Source: an uncultured Lachnospiraceae bacterium
GTDB lineage: Bacteria > Bacillota > Clostridia > Lachnospirales > Lachnospiraceae
Direction: 5' to 3'
NCBI GenBank assembly: GCA_934418055.1
Contig: CAKRWX010000060.1
Span: 1-10,680, forward strand
Length of the DNA stretch: 10,680 bases
The notes beneath the pieces are model-generated. The model did not search any database and was not told the origin of the DNA. It worked only from the letters and a program-made list of their open reading frames with translations. Positions 6,553 to 10,680 of the stretch are shown here, piece after piece. A program made the position numbers and the translations under genes. Numbering within the stretch: the stretch's first letter is position 1; every line of letters begins with the position of its first letter.

Positions 6553-7464
6553 ATGAGCGAAGAAATGGTATTGAGAAGAGATTCATCCATGAGCCGGGAA
6601 CAGGTGATAGAGTTTCAGCGGGAGGCCAATCAGAAGGCCCTGGCGAAAAAACGGAACCAGAAGATCCTGTTAGTCAGCTTAAATACGATTGTGGCGCTGA
6701 TCATTTTACTGCCGCTTCTGTATGCGGTGAGTGTGGCATTTATGCCGTCCAGCGAGCTTTTCACCACGGAGTTTAACTTGCTTCCCAAAGCGCCTACCTG
6801 GGAGAATTTCAGCCAGGCGTTAAAGAAAGTTCCGCTGGTGAAATTTGTCTTAAACTCCTTTCTGGTGGCTGGACTGATTACTTGTGGACAGATCATCACC
6901 TGTTCGCTGGCGGCATTTTCCTTTTCTTTCCTGCATTATAAAGGAAAGAACTTCTTGTTTATGATGGTGATGGCAACCATGATGATCCCTGGCGAGGCGA
7001 CGATCATTTCCAATTACTTAACGGTCAGCAAGCTGGGATGGCTGGACACCTATCATGTGCTGATCATTCCGTATCTGACCTCCGCCATGGGCATTTTCCT
7101 GTTCCGGCAGTTTTACATGACATTCCCGATCTCCTTATATGAGTCGGCGAAGATCGACGGATGTTCCAATCTGCGGTTCATTTTCCAGATTCTGATTCCG
7201 TTGACCAAATCCGCTATCGGAGCCATGGCTGTTTATACCTTTATCAACGCATGGAACATGTATATGTGGCCCCTTCTGGTTACTGGTTCTGCGGCGCACC
7301 GCACGGTACAGATCGGAATCGGCATGCTGGACAGTGTGGATTCCCAGTCCATCACGCTGATGATCGCAGGCGTGGTGATGATCATTGTTCCGTCAATCTC
7401 AATCTTTATCGTGGGTCAGAAACAGCTGATCCGGGGAATGTTCTCAGGTGCCGTAAAAGGTTAA
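6553..7464 (+). CDS. ugpE: ABC importer permease, UgpE/MalG-like
   Basis: A 303-residue second permease, starting one base after the stop of the previous gene. An N-terminal cytoplasmic extension of about 36 charged residues precedes the first helix (about 38-62), longer than in many UgpE proteins. Five more helices follow. The EAA coupling loop is YESAKIDGCSNLRFIFQILI (196-215) then P, with conserved Gly203, and the C-terminus QLIRGMFSGAVKG is the usual ending of MalG/UgpE-type subunits. The ribosome site GGGAG lies 12 nt from the ATG, a little far; ATG codons at residues 5 and 13 are alternatives, so the extension is not certain. It pairs with the UgpA-like subunit. Confidence 0.88.
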   Translation: MSEEMVLRRDSSMSREQVIEFQREANQKALAKKRNQKILLVSLNTIVALIILLPLLYAVSVAFMPSSELFTTEFNLLPKAPTWENFSQALKKVPLVKFVLNSFLVAGLITCGQIITCSLAAFSFSFLHYKGKNFLFMMVMATMMIPGEATIISNYLTVSKLGWLDTYHVLIIPYLTSAMGIFLFRQFYMTFPISLYESAKIDGCSNLRFIFQILIPLTKSAIGAMAVYTFINAWNMYMWPLLVTGSAAHRTVQIGIGMLDSVDSQSITLMIAGVVMIIVPSISIFIVGQKQLIRGMFSGAVKG

Positions 7465-7468
7465 CCTG

Positions 7469-7497
7469 TTGACATAGATAGTTTCTAAGTTTACATA
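7469..7497 (+). promoter_or_regulatory. Possible internal promoter before the binding-protein gene
   Basis: In the 56-bp gap before the binding protein there is a perfect TTGACA (7469-7474), but at 17 bp the -10 is only TACATA (7492-7497, three of six). It might raise expression of the binding protein over the permeases. Equally it could be a chance hexamer. Confidence 0.25.
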
Positions 7498-7520
7498 ACA
7501 TTTCTGGAGGAAAACAAATC

Positions 7521-8918
7521 ATGAAAAAAAGAAGAATTGCTGCAGCGGTACTGGCTGCAAGTATGGTAGCAGGAGTGACTGCCTGCGGAAGTTCTAACAC
7601 AGCAGAGACCACCAGTCAGACAGCAGGAACCACCGGGGCAGAAACAGGCAAGGCAGATACAAATAATGCAGAGGTGCCTGCAGGTGGAAATACAACCATC
7701 ACCTTCTGGCATTCCATGGGCGGTGTCAATGGTGAGGCCATCGACTACCTGGTACAGAAGTTCAATGAAGAAAATGGAAAAGGCATCACCGTAGAGTCCC
7801 AATATCAGGGAAGCTATGATGACGCGATCAACAAATTAAAGAGCGCCCAGATCGGAAATATGGGTGCGGATCTGGTACAGATCTATGATATCGGAACCCG
7901 TTTCATGATCGATTCCGGATGGGTGATTCCTATGCAGGAGCTGATTGATGCGGATGGATGGGACGTGAGCCAGGTAGAGCCGAACATCGCTGCTTATTAT
8001 ACCGTTGACAACAAATTGTATTCCATGCCTTTCAATTCTTCCACACCTCTGCTATACTATAACAAGGATATGTTTGAAAAAGCAGGCATTACAGAAGTGC
8101 CAGACAGCCTTCCGGGAATCGAGGCGATTGCGGATGACCTGGTAACAAAGGGCGGTGCCGGAGAAGCGATTTCTCTTGCCATTTATGGCTGGTTTTTTGA
8201 ACAGTTTACCTGTAAACAGGGTGTGAATTATGTAGATCATGGAAATGGTCGGGAGGGCGTGGCCACCGCAGTGGAATTTGATTCCAACGGAGCTGGCGTT
8301 AAGACCTTGACCGCATGGAAATCCCTGGCAGATAAGGGATATGCACCAAACGTAGGACGCGGCGGCGATGCCGGTCTTGCAGATTTCAGTTCTGGAAAAT
8401 CCGCGATGACCCTTGGTTCTACCGCTTCCTTAAAGCAGATCTTAAATGATGTCAATGGCAAGTTTGAGGTTGGAACAGCTTATTTCCCAAAGGTTTCCGA
8501 AGAGGATAAGGGCGGCGTGTCCATCGGAGGCGGTTCTTTATGGGCTCTGAACAATGAGGACGCTGACAAGCAGGCAGCCGTATGGGAGTTTGTAAAATTC
8601 CTGGTATCCCCGGAGAGTCAGGCATACTGGAACGCGCAGACCGGATATTTCCCAGTTACCGTTGCAGCCCATGATGAGCCGGTATTTCAGGAGAACATTG
8701 CCAAATACCCACAGTTTGAGACTGCCATCGATCAGCTGCATGATTCCAATCCACAGTCTGCAGGCGCTCTGTTAAGCGTATTCCCAGAGGCAAGAAGCAT
8801 TGTGGAGACGGAACTGGAAAATATGATCAACAACAACGTTTCCCCAGAGGATACTGTGACCAAGATCGCAGAGCAGATCAACAAATCCATCGAAGAGTAC
8901 AATTTATTAAACAACTAA
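7521..8918 (+). CDS. ugpB: Glycerol-3-phosphate/glycerophosphodiester-binding lipoprotein, UgpB-like
   Basis: A 465-residue extracytoplasmic binding protein. It begins with a lipoprotein signal peptide and lipobox VTAC (Cys22 lipidated), then a Ser/Thr/Ala/Gly linker to about residue 56. The mature domain follows E. coli UgpB closely in several places: FWHSMGG (62-68), the phrase PFNSSTPLLYYNKD (170-183), GGGSLW (336-341), TGYFPVT (374-380), and Arg425 in a segment FPEARSIVETELE that parallels MPQIRVIVDEELE of UgpB. UgpB has two ligand-site tryptophans in the phrase GWQGW; here the matching phrase is IYGW (221-224), so only the second Trp is kept. GGAGG lies 10 nt before the ATG. Anchored outside the membrane, it delivers ligand to the two permeases. 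Whether it prefers glycerol-3-phosphate or a diester such as glycerophosphocholine cannot be settled here. Confidence 0.88.
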   Translation: MKKRRIAAAVLAASMVAGVTACGSSNTAETTSQTAGTTGAETGKADTNNAEVPAGGNTTITFWHSMGGVNGEAIDYLVQKFNEENGKGITVESQYQGSYDDAINKLKSAQIGNMGADLVQIYDIGTRFMIDSGWVIPMQELIDADGWDVSQVEPNIAAYYTVDNKLYSMPFNSSTPLLYYNKDMFEKAGITEVPDSLPGIEAIADDLVTKGGAGEAISLAIYGWFFEQFTCKQGVNYVDHGNGREGVATAVEFDSNGAGVKTLTAWKSLADKGYAPNVGRGGDAGLADFSSGKSAMTLGSTASLKQILNDVNGKFEVGTAYFPKVSEEDKGGVSIGGGSLWALNNEDADKQAAVWEFVKFLVSPESQAYWNAQTGYFPVTVAAHDEPVFQENIAKYPQFETAIDQLHDSNPQSAGALLSVFPEARSIVETELENMINNNVSPEDTVTKIAEQINKSIEEYNLLNN

Positions 8919-8933
8919 AAGGAGCAGACGAAC

Positions 8934-9659
8934 ATGACACTGGTATGGGCACACCGGGGGGCATCAGCCTATGCACCGGAAAATACGTTAGAGGCATTTC
9001 AACTGGCAGTTTCTCAGAAAGCAGACGGAGTGGAGCTGGATGTGCAGCTCACAAAAGACGGCGAACTGGTGGTGGCCCACGATGAGACCATTGACCGGGT
9101 CAGCAACGGAAGCGGAAGAATCGTGGACCATACACTGGAAGAGTTAAAAGCACTGGATTTCAATAAGACTCACCCGGAGTATGAGCACGCGAAGATCCCG
9201 ACCCTGAAGGAAGTCTATGAGTTGTTAAAACCCACCGGCCTGACGGTCAATGTGGAATTAAAGACCGGAATCGTGATGTACGAGGGCATCGAGGAGAAGG
9301 TACTGCAGGCAGCGAAAGAGATGGGAATGGAAGACCGGGTGATCTATTCTTCCTTCTGCCATCAGACCCTGCTGAATCTGAAGGCCCTGGATCCTTCTGT
9401 GGAAACCGGAATCCTCTATTCTGACGGCTGGATCGGTGTTCCGGAGTACGCCTGCCGCTTAGGCGTCCAGGCCCTTCATCCGGCGCTTCACCATATGCAG
9501 GATGCGGCTTTCGTAAAAGAAGCCAAAGAGCGCGGGTTAAAGTTCCATGTGTGGACTGTGAATAAAGAAGAAGATATGAAGAAACTCTGTGAGAATCAGA
9601 TCGAAGCGATCATCACGAACTATCCGGACGTATGCCGGAAGGTTGTGGATCAGATGTAG
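8934..9659 (+). CDS. ugpQ: Glycerophosphodiester phosphodiesterase, UgpQ-like
   Basis: A 241-residue GDPD-family enzyme without signal peptide, so cytoplasmic. It hydrolyses glycerophosphodiesters to sn-glycerol-3-phosphate and the alcohol. The catalytic and metal-binding set is visible: HRG (His7, Arg8), PENT (Glu16), ELD (Glu34, Asp36), AHD (His49), NVELK (Glu108), and the late HVWTVN strand of the TIM barrel. Length fits the short UgpQ class. It follows the binding protein by 15 bp, with AAGGAG 9 nt before the ATG, as the last gene of the operon, and the terminator at 9683 follows. Its presence is the strongest evidence that the importer handles glycerophosphodiesters. E. coli uses the same gene set but in the order ugpB-A-E-C-Q. 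Confidence 0.93.
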   Translation: MTLVWAHRGASAYAPENTLEAFQLAVSQKADGVELDVQLTKDGELVVAHDETIDRVSNGSGRIVDHTLEELKALDFNKTHPEYEHAKIPTLKEVYELLKPTGLTVNVELKTGIVMYEGIEEKVLQAAKEMGMEDRVIYSSFCHQTLLNLKALDPSVETGILYSDGWIGVPEYACRLGVQALHPALHHMQDAAFVKEAKERGLKFHVWTVNKEEDMKKLCENQIEAIITNYPDVCRKVVDQM

Positions 9660-9667
9660 AGCGATTC

Positions 9668-9696
9668 TTGCAGTGGAAAAAAGTCTGTGTTAAAAT
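9668..9696 (+). promoter_or_regulatory. Weak candidate promoter of the GTPase gene, overlapping the terminator
   Basis: TTGCAG (9668-9673), a 17-bp spacer and TAAAAT (9691-9696, five of six -10 bases). The -10 lies in the terminator loop, so the start would fall near 9703, giving a leader of only about 30 nt with the AAAGGA ribosome site intact. No other promoter is visible in this 72-bp gap; read-through is the alternative. Confidence 0.25.
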
Positions 9697-9712
9697 TAAC
9701 ACAGGCTTTTTT
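9677..9712 (+). terminator. Rho-independent terminator of the ugp-like operon
   Basis: The 24-nt sequence from 9683 to 9706 folds into a stem of about ten pairs (GTCTGTGTTA with TAACACAGGC, one U-G pair), followed by six Ts (9707-9712). Six As precede the stem (9677-9682), so it could act in both directions. It starts 23 nt after the phosphodiesterase stop codon. Confidence 0.85.
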
Positions 9713-9731
9713 AGATAGAAAGGAAATTTTT

Positions 9732-10667
9732 ATGATACAGGTAGATTTGATCACCGGATTTTTAGGTTCCGGCAAGACCACATTTTTGAGAAAGTACGCC
9801 CGCTACTGGATCGACCAGGGCATAAAAATCGCCATACTGGAAAATGATTTCGGCGCGGTCAACGTAGACCGGATGTTACTTCAGGATTTAGAAGGGGATT
9901 ACTGCGGCGTGGAGATGATCGCAGGTGGCTGTGACAAGGATTGCCATCAGCGCCGTTTCCGCACCAAACTGATCTCCCTGTCCATGCAGGGCTATAAGCG
10001 GGTGTTGATCGAGCCGTCAGGCATCTATGATGTGGATGAATTTTTCGATACCCTTTATGATGAACCGCTGGACCAATGGTACGAGGCAGGCAATGTGATC
10101 GCCATTGTGGATGCCGGACTGGAAGAGCAGCTGTCAAAGGAAGCGGAATTTCTGCTGGCTTCCGAGGCGGCAGAAGCGGGCTGTGTCCTTTTAAGCCATA
10201 CACAGGAGGTGTCAGAAGAGACTGCAAAAGCTGCCATAGACCACGTAAACCGGGCGTTAGAGGCTGCTCACTGCGGCAGAAGGCTGGGAGATGGCGATGT
10301 GATTTGCAAAAACTGGGATGATCTGACAGAAGAGGATTTTAAGAAAATCGCTTCCTGTGGATACCGGACAGAGAGCTATGAAAAGATGGACTTTGAAGAA
10401 AAGGACGTCTTCCAGTCCTTATATTTTCTGGAACTTCCGATCACAAGGGAGAAATTAGAGGCTGCGGCAAAAGAACTGTTAGCCGATGATTCTTATGGTC
10501 ATATTTTCCGGATCAAGGGATTCTTGGAGGAAGATGGTTCCTGGATCGAATTAAACGCCACCCACCGCAGTTTCAAGGTCAGCCCGATCCCATGCGGGCA
10601 GTCGGTGCTGATCGTGATCGGTGAGGGACTTTTGAAAGAAAAGATCGAACAGCTATTTACGGAATAA
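9732..10667 (+). CDS. Divergent COG0523/CobW-family P-loop GTPase
   Basis: A 311-residue G3E-family protein; relatives include metal chaperones and metal-homeostasis GTPases (CobW, HypB, UreG, YeiR, YjiA). The start at 9732 has AAAGGA 8 nt upstream; an upstream in-frame ATG at 9687 lies in the terminator stem and is unlikely. Walker A is GFLGSGKTT (9-17). ENDFG (37-41) stands where relatives have NEFG, and IEPSG (93-97) where they have ETTG. The CxCC metal motif typical of COG0523 is replaced by GCDKDCHQRR (Cys67, Cys71, His72). The NKxD guanine motif position reads LLSHTQ (153-158). The C-terminal 85 residues, with RIKGFLEEDGSWIELNATHR and SVLIVIGEGL, fit the CobW_C domain. The metal or client is unknown. 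It is separated from the ugp-like operon by a terminator. An ATG at 10676 near the window end could begin a co-transcribed next gene. Confidence 0.85.
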   Translation: MIQVDLITGFLGSGKTTFLRKYARYWIDQGIKIAILENDFGAVNVDRMLLQDLEGDYCGVEMIAGGCDKDCHQRRFRTKLISLSMQGYKRVLIEPSGIYDVDEFFDTLYDEPLDQWYEAGNVIAIVDAGLEEQLSKEAEFLLASEAAEAGCVLLSHTQEVSEETAKAAIDHVNRALEAAHCGRRLGDGDVICKNWDDLTEEDFKKIASCGYRTESYEKMDFEEKDVFQSLYFLELPITREKLEAAAKELLADDSYGHIFRIKGFLEEDGSWIELNATHRSFKVSPIPCGQSVLIVIGEGLLKEKIEQLFTE

Positions 10668-10680
10668 GGCGCGTCATGGA

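Noticed and set aside
7161..7472. A 103-codon plus-strand open frame
   Set aside because: Out-of-frame shadow inside the UgpE-like permease gene, with no family resemblance.
9687..9731. Upstream ATG start for the GTPase
   Set aside because: It lies in the terminator stem, and the extension has no counterpart before the usual short N-terminus leading into Walker A.
10676..10680. ATG at the right edge as start of a further gene
   Set aside because: Only five bases are visible and the preceding TAAGG is a weak ribosome site; it cannot be judged.

Overview
The window looks like chromosomal DNA from a low-to-mid GC Firmicute, most likely a gut Lachnospiraceae-type Clostridium. Supporting signs are the strong AGGAGG-type ribosome sites, the proteins (a C69 dipeptidase, a NorM/DinF-like MATE pump, a TPM protein next to a zinc-ribbon membrane protein, a Gram-positive lipoprotein binding protein) and the tight operon spacing. 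The genus assignment is inference from protein style, not from a marker gene. No rRNA, tRNA, CRISPR, insertion sequence or phage gene is visible.

Layout. Bases 1-1248 (+) hold the end of a zinc-ribbon-type membrane protein and a complete TPM-domain protein in one operon. Facing it, 10 bp away, is a MATE efflux pump (1259-2590, -). The 334 bp between the MATE start and the next gene (2591-2924) is a divergent promoter region. On the minus strand it carries a good sigma-A-type promoter, two tiny overlapping leader ORFs and a perfect 12-bp terminator hairpin, all ahead of the MATE gene. This looks like a transcription attenuator and is the most interesting element here. On the plus strand the same region leads to a C69-family dipeptidase (2925-4409) that ends at a long hairpin terminator.

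Bases 4567-9659 (+) form a five-gene operon in the order ATPase, permease, permease, binding lipoprotein, glycerophosphodiesterase (ugpC-ugpA-ugpE-ugpB-ugpQ-like). The ABC importer should bring in sn-glycerol-3-phosphate or glycerophosphodiesters such as glycerophosphocholine. The cytoplasmic phosphodiesterase would then release glycerol-3-phosphate plus the alcohol head group, giving the cell carbon and phosphate, plausibly from host or dietary phospholipid debris. A clean stem-loop terminator closes this operon at 9683-9712.

The last gene (9732-10667, +) encodes a COG0523/CobW-type P-loop GTPase. It has a good Walker A motif and CobW_C-like tail, but lacks the canonical CxCC metal motif and NKxD guanine motif, so it belongs to a divergent subfamily of unknown target.
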